NCBI RefSeq assembly: GCF_014397005.1
Contig: NZ_JACGWS010000022.1
Location: 1 to 60,213, forward strand
Reading direction: 5' to 3'
Origin: Kordia aestuariivivens
GTDB lineage: Bacteria; Bacteroidota; Bacteroidia; Flavobacteriales; Flavobacteriaceae
Length of the DNA stretch: 60,213 nucleotides
The number at the start of each line of letters is the position of its first letter. Position 1 is the first letter of the stretch. The notes below the pieces were generated by a model, which was not told the DNA's origin, searched no databases, and saw only the letters and a list, made by a program, of their open reading frames with translations. Position numbers and translations under genes: made by a program. This document shows positions 17,215-27,492 of the stretch, one piece after another.

Positions 17215-18672
17215 TTATATTTTCTTTCGTAATCTTGCTACAGGAATATCCAGTTGTTCTCTATATTTTGCAACCGTTCTACGCGCAATCGGATAGCCTT
17301 TTTCTTTTAAAATACTGGCTAACTTTTCATCCGTTAACGGTTTTTTCTTGCTTTCGTCTTCAATAACCGTTTCTAAAATCTTTTTAATTTCACGTGTAGA
17401 AACATCTTCTCCTTGTTCATTTTTCATGGATTCAGAGAAAAATTCCTTAATCAACTTTGTTCCGTATGGCGTATCTACATATTTACTATTGGCAACACGC
17501 GAAACTGTAGAAACATCCATTTGAATCATATCAGCAATATCTTTTAAAATCATTGGCTTCAACTTGCGTTCATCGCCTGTAAGGAAATATTCTTCTTGAT
17601 AATGAAGAATGGCATTCATTGTAACCAAAAGCGTCTGTTGACGTTGTTTAATAGCGTCTATAAACCATTTTGCAGCATCTAACTTCTGTTTGATGAACAT
17701 TACGGCATCTTTCTGCGATTTCGTTTTCTCACGTGTATCTTTATAGCCTTTCAGCATGTCGTTGTAATCTCTAGAAACATGCAATTCAGGTGCATTTCGT
17801 CCGTTTAATGTCAACTCCAACATACCATCTACAATACGAATGGCAAAATCAGGCACAATATGTTCAATGATTTTTGTATTTCCAGCATACGATCCACCAG
17901 GTTTTGGATTTAAACGCTCAATTTCCAAAATTCCATCGCGCAAATCAACTTCGGTAATATCGAATTTTTGTAAAAGCTTCTTGTAATGTTTCTTTGTAAA
18001 ATGATCAAATGCCTTGTCTAAAATGTTAATGGCAAGCTCAATAGAAGCTGTTGGTTCTTTTCTTCGTAGTTGAATCAACAAACATTCTTGTAAATTTCGT
18101 GCGCCAACACCAGCAGGATCTAACTCATGCACAATGTTTAAAATTTTTGCAACCGTATCATCTGTTGTAAAAATGTTTTGAGTAAACGCTAAATCATCTA
18201 CAATATCTTCTAAAGGTCTGCGGATATAACCACTTTCGTCAACGCTTCCAATTAAAAATTCTGCAATTTCACGATCTTCTTCAGAAAGTCGAAACGTATT
18301 TAATTGGTTTTTTAAATGCTGATTAAACGACGTTCCAGAAGCATACGGAACATTTTTTTCTTCATCATCAGCACTATAATTATTTGCTTGCAAACGGTAA
18401 CTAGGAACTTCATCATCACTCAAATAATCGTCTACATTGATATCTTCTGCTGCAATTGTTTCATTTCCATAATCGTCATCAAATTCATTTGACAAATCAG
18501 CATCATACTCTTCAGTTTGCTCTTTTCCGCTGTCTAATGCAGGATTTTCTTCCAGTTCTTGCTTTAATCGTTGTTCAAAAGCTTGCGTAGGCAATTGAAT
18601 CAATTTCATCAACTGAATTTGCTGAGGAGATAGTTTTTGAGATAATCTAAAATTTAATTGTTGTTTAAGCAT
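17215..18672 (-). CDS. rpoN: RNA polymerase sigma-54 factor
   Basis: This 485-aa sigma-54 has region I at the N terminus (LNFRLSQKLSPQQIQLMKLI, Gln/Leu rich), an acidic region II (about 48-110), the core-binding and helix-turn-helix part (about 120-440) and the RpoN box ARRTVAKYR at 463-471. Length and order are typical. It recognises -24/-12 promoters and needs an enhancer-binding ATPase; no such gene is in the window. The leader upstream is about 175 nt if the TATATTTG box at 18854-18861 is used. Confidence 0.97.
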   Translation of the reverse strand: MLKQQLNFRLSQKLSPQQIQLMKLIQLPTQAFEQRLKQELEENPALDSGKEQTEEYDADLSNEFDDDYGNETIAAEDINVDDYLSDDEVPSYRLQANNYSADDEEKNVPYASGTSFNQHLKNQLNTFRLSEEDREIAEFLIGSVDESGYIRRPLEDIVDDLAFTQNIFTTDDTVAKILNIVHELDPAGVGARNLQECLLIQLRRKEPTASIELAINILDKAFDHFTKKHYKKLLQKFDITEVDLRDGILEIERLNPKPGGSYAGNTKIIEHIVPDFAIRIVDGMLELTLNGRNAPELHVSRDYNDMLKGYKDTREKTKSQKDAVMFIKQKLDAAKWFIDAIKQRQQTLLVTMNAILHYQEEYFLTGDERKLKPMILKDIADMIQMDVSTVSRVANSKYVDTPYGTKLIKEFFSESMKNEQGEDVSTREIKKILETVIEDESKKKPLTDEKLASILKEKGYPIARRTVAKYREQLDIPVARLRKKI

Positions 18673-18984
18673 ATTATTTGGTTGGTTTCTTCAAAATAAC
18701 CTTTTTGACTGTCATTAGTTTTTTATGAAAACTGCTTTCTTAATTCAAAGAAGGATAACCTTGTGGGCGGTTTTGTTTGAGATTTAATCAAAAACAATAC
18801 CATTGTCATTAAAGATACTATGTTTCCCTTACATATTAGTTTTTAATAACACACAAATATAAAAAAACCTACCACGGTATTGGAAGTTGTGAACGTAAAA
18901 ATAGTGAGGTATTTATGAAGAATTGCATACTTTTTCCCGTAGTTAGAAAATAGCACGATGAAAAAACTGGCTTTTATCAAATGA
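18673..18984. other. rpoN leader and promoter region
   Basis: No gene is seen in this stretch. On the minus strand a TATATTTG box at 18854-18861 could start the rpoN transcript, but a TTG partner is not at the right distance. An AT-rich leader of about 175 nt would follow. Confidence 0.35.
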
Positions 18985-19026
18985 TATAAAAAAAGCAGAC
19001 GTTCGTAAATGAAGTCTGCTTTTTGA
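18985..19026 (-). terminator. Terminator of asnS
   Basis: On the minus strand AAAAGCAGAC-type halves (18991-19000 with 19014-19024) form a stem of about 10 pairs followed by seven T, 22 nt after the asnS stop. Confidence 0.85.
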
Positions 19027-19047
19027 TATTTTATACTAGAACGCTCC

Positions 19048-20490
19048 TTAAAACTCAGCGTTTTGTGGTGTTCTTGGATAAGGAATTACGTCTTTAATAT
19101 TTGTCATACCTGTAGCAAACATCACTAAACGTTCAAAACCAAGTCCAAAACCTGAATGTACAGCAGTTCCGTATTTACGAAGTTCTAAATACCACCATAA
19201 TTCTTCTTCTGGAATATCTAAGGCAGCCATTTTTTCTTTTAAAACATCTAAACGTTCCTCACGTTGCGATCCACCAACAATTTCTCCAATACCTGGAAAT
19301 AAAATATCCATGGCACGAACTGTTTTCTCATCTTCGTTCAAACGCATGTAAAATGCTTTGATATTTGCTGGGTAATCAAATAAAATTACAGGACATTTGA
19401 AGTGCTTTTCTACTAAGAAACGTTCGTGTTCACTTTGTAAATCTGCGCCCCATTCGTCAATTAAGTATTTGAATTTCTTCTTTTTGTTTGGTTTCGAATT
19501 GCGTAAAATATCAATTGCTTCTGTGTAGCTTACACGTTTGAAGTTGTTATCAATTACAAAACGCAATTTTTCCGTTAAGGTCATTTCACTGCGCTCAGCT
19601 TGTGGTTTCGCTTTATCTTCTTGAATCAAACGGTTTTCTAAAAATGCTAAATCGTCTGGATTGTGTTCTAAGATATAGGAAAGAACAGATTTCATGAAAT
19701 CTTCTGCTAAGTCCATGTTTCCGCTTAAATCCATAAACGCAACTTCGGGCTCAATCATCCAAAATTCTGACAAGTGACGCGACGTGTTTGAGTTTTCGGC
19801 TCTAAACGTTGGACCAAATGTATATACTTTTCCTAACGCCATTGCGTAGGTTTCTGCTTCTAGCTGTCCAGAAACCGTTAAGTTGGTTTCCTTTCCAAAG
19901 AAATCTTTTGAATAATCAATGTTTCCTTCTTCATCCAATGGTGGATTTTTAGGATCTAATGTGGTCACTCTAAACATTTCTCCAGCACCTTCAGCATCAC
20001 TACCTGTAATAATTGGCGTATGCATGTGGTAAAATCCGTTTTCGGTGAAATATTTATGAACTGCAAAAGATAAGGACGAACGCAAGCGCATCACCGCACT
20101 AAATGTATTTGTACGTGTGCGTAAATGTGCTTGTTCACGTAAAAACTCTAAACTGTGTTTTTTGGGTTGAAGGATTGTTTTTGATACTTCTTCTGGATCT
20201 GCATCTCCTAAAATAGTGACCTCTTGTACTTTTACTTCTACCTTTTGTCCTTTTCCTTGACTTTCGATCAATTCTCCTTTAATGGAAACAGCAGCACCCG
20301 TTGTGATACGATTTAAGATCTCTTCATTTGTATTTTCAAAATCAACAACACATTGAATATTATTAATGGTTGATCCGTCATTTAAAGCAATAAAACGATT
20401 TGCTCTAAAAGTTCGTATCCAACCTTTTACAATAACTTCTTGTACTAATGTTTCTGAGTTTAATAACTCAGCGACTGTGTATGATTTCAT
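19048..20490 (-). CDS. asnS: Asparaginyl-tRNA synthetase
   Basis: This 480-aa class II aminoacyl-tRNA synthetase has an N-terminal OB-fold anticodon-binding domain (about 15-100, with VIVKGWIRTFRANRFIALNDG). The catalytic core carries ITGSDAEGAGEMFRVTTL and RAENSNTSRHLSEFWMIEPE (motif 2), and ends in GFGLGFERLVMFATG (motif 3). Length is typical for bacterial AsnRS. It is a single-gene unit with its own terminator. Confidence 0.97.
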   Translation of the reverse strand: MKSYTVAELLNSETLVQEVIVKGWIRTFRANRFIALNDGSTINNIQCVVDFENTNEEILNRITTGAAVSIKGELIESQGKGQKVEVKVQEVTILGDADPEEVSKTILQPKKHSLEFLREQAHLRTRTNTFSAVMRLRSSLSFAVHKYFTENGFYHMHTPIITGSDAEGAGEMFRVTTLDPKNPPLDEEGNIDYSKDFFGKETNLTVSGQLEAETYAMALGKVYTFGPTFRAENSNTSRHLSEFWMIEPEVAFMDLSGNMDLAEDFMKSVLSYILEHNPDDLAFLENRLIQEDKAKPQAERSEMTLTEKLRFVIDNNFKRVSYTEAIDILRNSKPNKKKKFKYLIDEWGADLQSEHERFLVEKHFKCPVILFDYPANIKAFYMRLNEDEKTVRAMDILFPGIGEIVGGSQREERLDVLKEKMAALDIPEEELWWYLELRKYGTAVHSGFGLGFERLVMFATGMTNIKDVIPYPRTPQNAEF

Positions 20491-20669
20491 TTTCTTAATA
20501 ATTTAGGCGACAAATATAGTTCTTTAACGAAAATTAATGAAAATAGAATCAATAAAATTAAGGGTGTAATTTGTAGGAAGTGTGCCTTATTTATGCGGAT
20601 TAATTCTTAAAGACGTATAAATACTTGAAAATAAAAGGGTATTACCCAGTAAAAAGGGGATTTTTCCCC

Positions 20670-20701
20670 TTGTCTAAACGCTGCAACTTGACATATATTT
20701 G
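20670..20701 (+). promoter_or_regulatory. Canonical Bacteroidota promoter for a small RNA
   Basis: TTG at 20670-20672 is separated by 21 nt from TATATTTG at 20694-20701. No plus-strand coding frame follows. The 6-bp hairpin AAGGGG-ATTTTT-CCCCTT (20654-20671) overlaps the TTG and could be an operator. Confidence 0.7.
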
Positions 20702-20706
20702 TAGTG

Positions 20707-20824
20707 GCTATTAATCAATTGTAATCTTAATTTGTCTTCAATGATTAAGTAAATTAAGGTAGGTTTGGGGGAACCTAATAAAGTCTGAATGCTGTAACAA
20801 CAGCTTCAGGCTTTATTTTTTTAT
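20707..20824 (+). ncRNA. Candidate small RNA of about 118 nt
   Basis: The transcript would run from just after the promoter to a strong terminator. It can fold into three hairpins: CTTAAT/ATTAAG (20726-20749); TAGGTT-TGGGGG-AACCTA (20760-20777), presenting a G-rich loop; and the terminator, where 18 pairs with one bulged T (20777-20795 with 20100-series partner 20100+700, that is 20800-20817) close an AACA loop before eight T. No open frame with a credible start is inside. It lies between asnS and the MMPL gene, opposite to both. The G-rich loop could pair with C-rich target sites. I do not recognise a named RNA family. Confidence 0.65.
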
Positions 20825-20826
20825 AA
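20776..20826 (+). terminator. Very strong terminator of the small RNA
   Basis: AATAAAGTCTGAA (20777-20789) pairs with TTCAGGCTTTATT (20805-20817), extended by GCTGT/ACAGC around an AACA loop, and is followed by T. The U tract exists only on the plus strand. Confidence 0.85.
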
Positions 20827-20887
20827 AGGTTTTGAAAGATACATACTTTTTCGCCTCTAGAAAAATCATTATTCTAAATATAAATCC

Positions 20888-23302
20888 TTAGTCTGAAGTA
20901 TCTTTTTTAGTAAGCTCTGATAGTTTTCTGTTTTCCTTTTCAGGAAGAATTCTAAAGTTTGGTTCTTTTAATACACGTTTGTTAGCAATGCTTCTTTCTA
21001 GCGAAAGCAATAATGAAGGTAATAATAATAAGTTTGCCAACATTGCAAAGAGTAACGTTGCAGAAACCAATCCGCCCAAAGCGACAGTTCCACCAAAACT
21101 AGAAATCATAAATACCGAGAATCCAAAGAATAGCACAATAGACGTGTAAAACATACTTACGCCAGTTTCACGCAATGCTGCATAGACTGATTTGCGAATT
21201 TTCCAGTGGTTGCTGCGCAATTCTTGTCGGTACTTCGCTAAGAAATGGATTGTATCATCTACGGAAATTCCAAAAGCGATACTAAATACTAAAATAGTTG
21301 ATGGTTTGATGGGAACGCCTAAAAAGCCCATCATTCCAGCAGTAATTAATAGTGGTAATAAGTTGGGAACTAATGAAACTAAAATCATTCTGAACGAACG
21401 AAATAGATACGCCATAAACAACGAAATCAGAAAGATGGCAAGTGATAACGACATGACTAAGTTGTCCACCAAATATTTAGTTCCTTTAAGGAAAACTAGT
21501 GCTTTCCCTGTCACAGTTACATCGTATTTATCTTTAAAAGTATTGTCTATTTTATTTTGTAAATTTTCTTCAATACGCTCCATTTTATCGGTTCCAATAT
21601 CTTTCATGAACGTTGTAATACGTGCATAACGTCCCGTAGAATCGACAAAGCTTTTCAGTAAATTTGTATCTGATTTGGATTTTCCGGCATACGCCAAAAT
21701 CCAATTGTTTTCATTAGATGTTGGAAGTGTATAATTCTTCGCAAGTCCACCAAAGTACGCTTGACGCGAATATTTAGCCAAACTCACAATAGACATTGGT
21801 TTTGACAATTCGGGTGTTTCTATGATGAGTTCTTCAAACTTATCCATGCGTTTGAGCGTAGAAAGTTTCGTCACTCCATTTTTACGTTTCGTATCAATCA
21901 AAATTTCCAATGGCATAATACCGTCGAATTCTTCTTCGAAGAAGCGAATATCTTTAAAGAAGTCAGCACCTTGCGGCATATCTTCTATCAAACTTCCTGA
22001 AATCCGTATTTGATAAATTCCAATAATGCTCAATACTAGTAAGCTTACTGATGTAATGTATACAGCAACTCTATGATGACGAACCGTATTTTCCATCCAA
22101 TTTACAAAGCCACCAATCCAACGTTTGTTTAAGTGATTTAAGTGTTTCTGTTTTGGCAACGCCATATAACTATAGATAATCGGAATGATTAATAGTGATA
22201 GGATAAAAATGGCAATGATATTGATGGAAGCAACAATCCCAAACTCTTTTAAAAGTTTACTTTCTGTAATAATAAACGTCGCAAAACCAGCCGCCGTTGT
22301 TACGTTGGTCATTAAAGTTGCGTTTCCAATTTTAGAAATAACACGTTGCAATGATTTGGCTTGATTTCCGTGTTTTTTTATTTCTTGCTGATATTTATTA
22401 ATGAAGAAAATACAATTCGGAATTCCAATAACGATAATTAACGGAGGGATTAATGCTGTTAGTACCGTGATTTCGTAATGCAATAATCCTAAGATTCCAA
22501 ATGCCCACATCACACCAATGATAACCACAACCATTGAAATAACCGTAGCTCGGAACGATCGGAAGAAGAAGAAAAATATTAAACTCGTTATTAATAATGC
22601 CGCGCCAATGAACAAGCTAATTTCGTCTACAATGTTTTGCGAATTCAGCGTACGAATGTATGGCATTCCCGAAACGCGTAAATCGAGTCCGGTTTCTTCT
22701 TCAAATTTTTCAATTAGCGGAAGAACTTCGCCATAAATAAAGTTTTTTCTAGTTAAGGTGTTTACAATTTCTTTGTCAAGATATACGGCAGTTCTAATGG
22801 TTTGTTCATCATTAAAGAGTAAACTTTCGTAAAAGGGTAGATTGTTGAAGAGTTCGTTTTTTATCTCATCAACCTCTTCTTGTGTTTTTAATTCGCCAGT
22901 AACTAAGTTTTCCAGTACAAAACTTTGACTTTCCTCGTCTTTAATGAGCTTTTTAAGATTTTCGGTAGAAATGACTGCATCAACTTCTGGTTTTGCATTA
23001 AACCGTTTGCTAAGTCGATTCCAAGCATTAAAATTTTCAGGAGTAAAAAGTGAAGAGTCTTTTACGCCAAGAATAATTAGGTTTCCTTCTTCACCAAAAA
23101 TATCAAGGAATTTGTTGTATTCTACATTAACAGGATGATTGTCGGGTAATAAGTTGGCTTCCGTATAGGAGAAACGCATGTTTTCCCATTGCATGCCTAA
23201 AAAGACAGTAATGCCGGTGATAAGTAGTAAAATTGCAATCCTATTTCTAAGAATTAATCTCGCTACACTTGACCAAAAACGCGTATTTATCCATTTAATC
23301 AT
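20888..23302 (-). CDS. RND/MMPL-family inner-membrane transporter
   Basis: This 804-aa protein has the duplicated RND layout. It has a first helix near 18-38, a large periplasmic domain, six helices around 225-400 (with PPLIIVIGIPNCIFFINKYQ), a second periplasmic domain, and five to six helices around 620-780 (FSIAFGISVDDTIHFLAKYR). The charged helix-4 segments fit HAE3/MMPL exporters of lipids or hydrophobic molecules. It has no membrane-fusion protein or outer-membrane channel beside it. It follows the DUF5686 gene on the same strand with a 49-nt gap, so it may share its transcript. The substrate is unknown. Confidence 0.9.
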   Translation of the reverse strand: MIKWINTRFWSSVARLILRNRIAILLLITGITVFLGMQWENMRFSYTEANLLPDNHPVNVEYNKFLDIFGEEGNLIILGVKDSSLFTPENFNAWNRLSKRFNAKPEVDAVISTENLKKLIKDEESQSFVLENLVTGELKTQEEVDEIKNELFNNLPFYESLLFNDEQTIRTAVYLDKEIVNTLTRKNFIYGEVLPLIEKFEEETGLDLRVSGMPYIRTLNSQNIVDEISLFIGAALLITSLIFFFFFRSFRATVISMVVVIIGVMWAFGILGLLHYEITVLTALIPPLIIVIGIPNCIFFINKYQQEIKKHGNQAKSLQRVISKIGNATLMTNVTTAAGFATFIITESKLLKEFGIVASINIIAIFILSLLIIPIIYSYMALPKQKHLNHLNKRWIGGFVNWMENTVRHHRVAVYITSVSLLVLSIIGIYQIRISGSLIEDMPQGADFFKDIRFFEEEFDGIMPLEILIDTKRKNGVTKLSTLKRMDKFEELIIETPELSKPMSIVSLAKYSRQAYFGGLAKNYTLPTSNENNWILAYAGKSKSDTNLLKSFVDSTGRYARITTFMKDIGTDKMERIEENLQNKIDNTFKDKYDVTVTGKALVFLKGTKYLVDNLVMSLSLAIFLISLFMAYLFRSFRMILVSLVPNLLPLLITAGMMGFLGVPIKPSTILVFSIAFGISVDDTIHFLAKYRQELRSNHWKIRKSVYAALRETGVSMFYTSIVLFFGFSVFMISSFGGTVALGGLVSATLLFAMLANLLLLPSLLLSLERSIANKRVLKEPNFRILPEKENRKLSELTKKDTSD

Positions 23303-23351
23303 TGTTCTTCTTTAGCTCGTGCAAATTTAGGAAAAACGAATGAAGTCAGGC

Positions 23352-25874
23352 TTAAAATCCTAAACTAAAATAATAGGTAAATTTAAACGACAAGTTATCT
23401 TCAAATTTTGGTAAATGATATGCACCATATCTGTACATGAAACTCAACCCAAATCCTTTGAATAGTTTGTTTATTTCAAATCCAGATTCAGAATATCCGT
23501 GTCGTAGTGAATTGAATTCTTGCCCTAAATGACGTTCAATGTTTTTAGCGTCACCAATAGCAAATCGTGTAATTAATGTCAATTCTGGACGGAATCTTTT
23601 TGTAATTTTGAAAGGTTTGAATTGATGTTTCCCTTGAAACATAGCGTATTTGTCCGAGAAAAACTCATTGAAGTACATAGTTTCAAAACTGTTTCTTCCT
23701 GCAATGGAGAAACGTTGTAGCAATACATCTTTGTTCGGATTGTTTGGTGATGTATGGTATAAATGCGAAATTGGAATGTCGCCAATACCCAATCCACCTT
23801 TTAGTAAGAACGAAGTAACACCTTTGTCAATCGGTCTAATTTCATGTACTATTCTTGCATCAAGCTTGGTATAGTTAAAATCGCCACCAAGCAAACCATT
23901 AAAACTTTGTGTCGCTTGGAATGCAAATTGAGGAAATGCTTTTTTGATTTCTGTACGTCCGTGACGCGTTTGCATGTATTCGCTAAACGGATTCCATTGT
24001 ACTGAAAAGGTAGCTTCTGTAATGTCGTATGCATTAAAAACTTCACCATCATTCACAAAACCGTAATCGTACGTAGATTCTACATTGCTTCTGGAAAGCA
24101 TCAAGTTTGCGTGTGTTTTAGCGGTAATTTGATGTTCTATGTTTGCAGTCAAGCGTTTGACTTCATAAAATAAATCAATATTGAATAATCGCGGTTCAAA
24201 CAATGAAAAAGCACGTCTGTCTGTGATAAATCGAGAACTTCCCGTTTCTACCAAATCGTCAGTATACGAAATGCCAAACCAAGTTTGCGTACGTTTGTCC
24301 AATCGCGCTGCAGCGCCAACACCAAATTTAAAATCTTTATCACGTGTTCCATAGACTCCGTAACCATTCATTCTATATTTAGTAGAAAAATTTGCATTGG
24401 TGACTCCGCCAAGTCCTAATCGGAACGCTTCGTAATTGTTATATTTAAGTAAATAACGTAAGTCTAAATCTATATATTTTGTTGGATAATATCCGCGAAG
24501 TAATTTTCGGGCTAAGTAAATATCTTTTTCAACGCCATCTTCTGCAACCACGCTATCTAAAACTACATACGTTTCTTTTCCACGTTGTGTAATGCTGTCG
24601 GTCCGGAATTGATTCCAATACATTTCATCTCTGTTGTGTGCTTGATCGTCAATTTCAATAGCTAATCCACGACCTTTAATTTTTACAGGTTCATTGATGG
24701 CTAAATCAAAATTTTGTGTTTTTGAACTTAGGTAAATAAAATCGCTTACCTCTTGTTTATTGCTGCGAACCGTATCTGTGCTGTCTTGTGGAGTTCCGCG
24801 TTGTACATTGATACTTGCACCAAATAAAGATACAGAATCGTCTGTTTTTCCTTTTTGGATTTGAATTTCTTTGTCGATTGGAAACCAAACTTCAAATGTT
24901 TTGTTGTATTCAAAATTTTGAACCGCTTTGATGTCTATGACACCTTTTATTTCTGCAATTCCTTTTTGCAATGCATACGATTCTCTGTCAATGTATAAGA
25001 TACCTTCCAATCCAGAAGTTTTTCCTTTCTTCTTTGGACTGTAGTAAATCATGTAGGACTCGCGATCGCTATTGGTTACTGTATCTAATATTTTATAATT
25101 GTAGGTGGATAAAGCGTTATTGGCTAATGGACTTGCGTACGAAGTTCCAAAAAGTTCATATTGATTTTGGTAAAAAGAGAACGATTGAATTTTAATACCT
25201 AAGATTTCGTAAATCGGTTCTTTGAAGCCAGCCATGCGTGTTGCCAAAACCTTTTCGCGCTTTCCTTTGGAGGAACTAAACGAAACTTCACTGACTTTTT
25301 CGGTCATGTAAATGTGGCTTCGCGTCATGTCTTTTTTGAAGCTATAATTAGAAGAATCTATTTCTTTGAAGACTAATTTGCCTTCTTTTTTAGTAAAAAT
25401 GGAATCCAGTTGTCCGTTGATAGAATCAGGACTTGCCGTCACTAAAAGCTTGTTGTATGAATTTAGTTTGAATGAATTCAGTTTGCGTTCAGGATCATTT
25501 AGTTTTTTGCGGCTTATCGCATCGCGTAAAATTTGCAGCGCAGGATTTTCCGTATTGTATAAAACAACCGCATCTAGGGATTCTTGTGAAGGTTCTAGTT
25601 GTATTTTAAGATATGTTGTGTTTTTTTCAATAGGAATTGTGACGGTTTTGTAACCGATGTATGAAACACGAATGGATGAAATTTCTTTTTCTAAGTTTAG
25701 TGTAAACTTTCCTTCTGCATCTGTGATTGTTCCTTTCGTTGGAGAAATAAAAATATTAGCAAATGGTAAAGATTCTTTGGATTGCTTATCGGTAACAACT
25801 CCTGAAATTCGTTGTTGCGCAACCGCAGCAATGGATGAGAGTAGTAAAATAAAAATCAATACTGATTTTTTCAT
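23352..25874 (-). CDS. DUF5686 outer-membrane protein with carboxypeptidase-regulatory domain
   Basis: This 840-aa protein has a signal peptide (cleaved near IAAVAQ) and an N-terminal CarboxypepD_reg-like domain (about 22-95, GVVTDKQSKESLPFANIFIS and TITDAEGKFTLNL). A DUF5686-type beta region follows (GRGLAIEIDDQAHNRDEMYW, about 395-415). The C-terminal half is strand-rich and ends in KFTYYFSLGF, typical of an outer-membrane barrel. Such proteins are abundant in Bacteroidota; their role is not established. The MMPL transporter follows downstream. Confidence 0.9.
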   Translation of the reverse strand: MKKSVLIFILLLSSIAAVAQQRISGVVTDKQSKESLPFANIFISPTKGTITDAEGKFTLNLEKEISSIRVSYIGYKTVTIPIEKNTTYLKIQLEPSQESLDAVVLYNTENPALQILRDAISRKKLNDPERKLNSFKLNSYNKLLVTASPDSINGQLDSIFTKKEGKLVFKEIDSSNYSFKKDMTRSHIYMTEKVSEVSFSSSKGKREKVLATRMAGFKEPIYEILGIKIQSFSFYQNQYELFGTSYASPLANNALSTYNYKILDTVTNSDRESYMIYYSPKKKGKTSGLEGILYIDRESYALQKGIAEIKGVIDIKAVQNFEYNKTFEVWFPIDKEIQIQKGKTDDSVSLFGASINVQRGTPQDSTDTVRSNKQEVSDFIYLSSKTQNFDLAINEPVKIKGRGLAIEIDDQAHNRDEMYWNQFRTDSITQRGKETYVVLDSVVAEDGVEKDIYLARKLLRGYYPTKYIDLDLRYLLKYNNYEAFRLGLGGVTNANFSTKYRMNGYGVYGTRDKDFKFGVGAAARLDKRTQTWFGISYTDDLVETGSSRFITDRRAFSLFEPRLFNIDLFYEVKRLTANIEHQITAKTHANLMLSRSNVESTYDYGFVNDGEVFNAYDITEATFSVQWNPFSEYMQTRHGRTEIKKAFPQFAFQATQSFNGLLGGDFNYTKLDARIVHEIRPIDKGVTSFLLKGGLGIGDIPISHLYHTSPNNPNKDVLLQRFSIAGRNSFETMYFNEFFSDKYAMFQGKHQFKPFKITKRFRPELTLITRFAIGDAKNIERHLGQEFNSLRHGYSESGFEINKLFKGFGLSFMYRYGAYHLPKFEDNLSFKFTYYFSLGF

Positions 25875-26033
25875 CTGTATGGTGTATTTTTTAGTGGTCA
25901 GATGGAATTATTACTTGAGTTTTGCAAAGTAAAGTACCTAAACACGCTTATAATCTTCGTCGCAATTATTTTCTGTTCGTTACAACATCGTTCTCAATGG
26001 TATTATACTATAACGAATAGAATGGTATAATGT

Positions 26034-26070
26034 TACAAAAAATAAAGCGACCGCAGGTCGCTTTATTCTT
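26034..26070 (-). terminator. Terminator of frr
   Basis: On the minus strand an 11-bp perfect stem (26041-26051 with 26057-26067) with a 5-nt loop is followed by a run of T, 28 nt after the frr stop. Confidence 0.9.
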
Positions 26071-26094
26071 GGTTTATTATAAGTTTAACGTTTT

Positions 26095-26649
26095 TTAAAC
26101 CGTCATAATTTCTTTTTCTTTCAACGCTAAGACATCGTCAATCTTTTGAGTGTATGTGTCTGTTAATTTTTGCACATCGATTTCTGCATTTTTCTTAGCA
26201 TCATCAGAAATCTCTAAGTTTTTGATTTCCTTATTTGCTTCTTGTCGTGCATTTCTAATTCCAATTTTTGCATCTTCACCTTCACCTTTAGCTTGTTTTG
26301 CTAAATCTCTACGGCGTTCTTCTGTTAATGCTGGAACGTTGATAATTACCGATTCGCCATTATTCATAGGATTGAATCCAAGGTTTGCGAGCATAATTCC
26401 TCTTTCAATTTCTTGAATCATGCTTTTTTCCCAAGGTTGAATCGTAATTGTGCGCGCATCAGTACTGTTTACATTTGCTACTTGCGATAATGGTGTTTGC
26501 GAACCATAATAATCAACCATTACATTTGTAAGCATTGCAGGAGAAGCTTTTCCAGCTCTGATTCCTAATAATTGCTTTATTAAATGCGCAATGGCATTAT
26601 CCATACTTTCTTTCGTAGAATCTATGATAAATTTAATGTCTTCGTCCAT
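26095..26649 (-). CDS. frr: Ribosome recycling factor
   Basis: This 184-aa protein splits post-termination ribosomes together with EF-G. It shows the conserved RAGKASPAMLTNVMVDYYGSQTPLSQVANV segment (with the key Arg and the YYG turn), IQPWEKSMIQEIERGI, and PALTEERRRDLAKQAKGEGEDAKIGIRNARQEA in the three-helix bundle. Length is standard. It follows pyrH on the same strand with a 114-nt gap, the usual pairing. Confidence 0.97.
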   Translation of the reverse strand: MDEDIKFIIDSTKESMDNAIAHLIKQLLGIRAGKASPAMLTNVMVDYYGSQTPLSQVANVNSTDARTITIQPWEKSMIQEIERGIMLANLGFNPMNNGESVIINVPALTEERRRDLAKQAKGEGEDAKIGIRNARQEANKEIKNLEISDDAKKNAEIDVQKLTDTYTQKIDDVLALKEKEIMTV

Positions 26650-26763
26650 ATTGTTTAAAATTATTAATGAAAGTGGTCTTCCTACTTTCTCTATATCATT
26701 ACTAATTTAAAATATTTTTTTGTTATTGTTTGAATAAAATCAAAAACTACGCCATATTTTACC

Positions 26764-27471
26764 TTACAGGTTTACTTTTGTTCCAATATTTTCTCCAGAA
26801 ACAACTTTGAGTAAATTCCCTTGCGTATTCATATCAAAAACAATAATAGGTAGTTCGTTTTCTTGACTTAGTGTAAAAGCTGTGGTGTCCATGACTTTAA
26901 GTCCTTGCTTTAATACTTCATCAAACGAAATGTGATCAAATTTAATAGCTTTCGTATTCTTTTCAGGATCTTCATTGTAAATACCATCTACACGTGTTCC
27001 TTTCAAAATTACGTCGGCATGTACTTCAATGGCACGTAATACAGCCGCAGAGTCTGTAGTAAAATAAGGATTTCCAGTTCCAGCACCAAAAATAACAACA
27101 CGTCCTTTTTCTAAATGACGAATGGCTTTTCGTTTAATATAGGGTTCTGCAACTTCTTTAATTTCTAAAGCTGTTAGCAAACGCGTATGTACTTGGGCAG
27201 CTTCTAAAGCACTTTGTAGTGCCAATCCGTTGATCACTGTTGCAAGCATTCCCATGTGATCTGCTTGTACTCTGTCCATACCATTGCTGGCACCTGCAAC
27301 ACCTCTAAAAATATTTCCACCACCAATCACAATGGCAACTTCGATTCCTAATTCAACTACTTTTTTAATATCTTCTGCGTATTCGGCCAAACGTTTCGGA
27401 TCTATACCGTATTGTCTTTCGCCCATGAGCGCTTCGCCTGATAATTTGAGTAAAATTCTTTTGTATTGCAT
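26764..27471 (-). CDS. pyrH: Uridylate kinase
   Basis: This bacterial UMP kinase of about 235 aa has [14 protein letters not shown] at the N terminus, [10 protein letters not shown] for phosphate binding, [13 protein letters not shown], and [19 protein letters not shown]. The Met at 27471 ([13 protein letters not shown]) is chosen over one 11 codons upstream. The upstream extension overlaps the likely transcription start set by a TATATTTG box at 27493-27500, and its sequence is not conserved. pyrH normally follows tsf directly; here a minus-strand gap with a plus-strand peptide gene separates them. Confidence 0.96.
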   Translation of the reverse strand: MQYKRILLKLSGEALMGERQYGIDPKRLAEYAEDIKKVVELGIEVAIVIGGGNIFRGVAGASNGMDRVQADHMGMLATVINGLALQSALEAAQVHTRLLTALEIKEVAEPYIKRKAIRHLEKGRVVIFGAGTGNPYFTTDSAAVLRAIEVHADVILKGTRVDGIYNEDPEKNTKAIKFDHISFDEVLKQGLKVMDTTAFTLSQENELPIIVFDMNTQGNLLKVVSGENIGTKVNL

Positions 27472-27492
27472 TATTTGTTGTGATGAGTTTTG

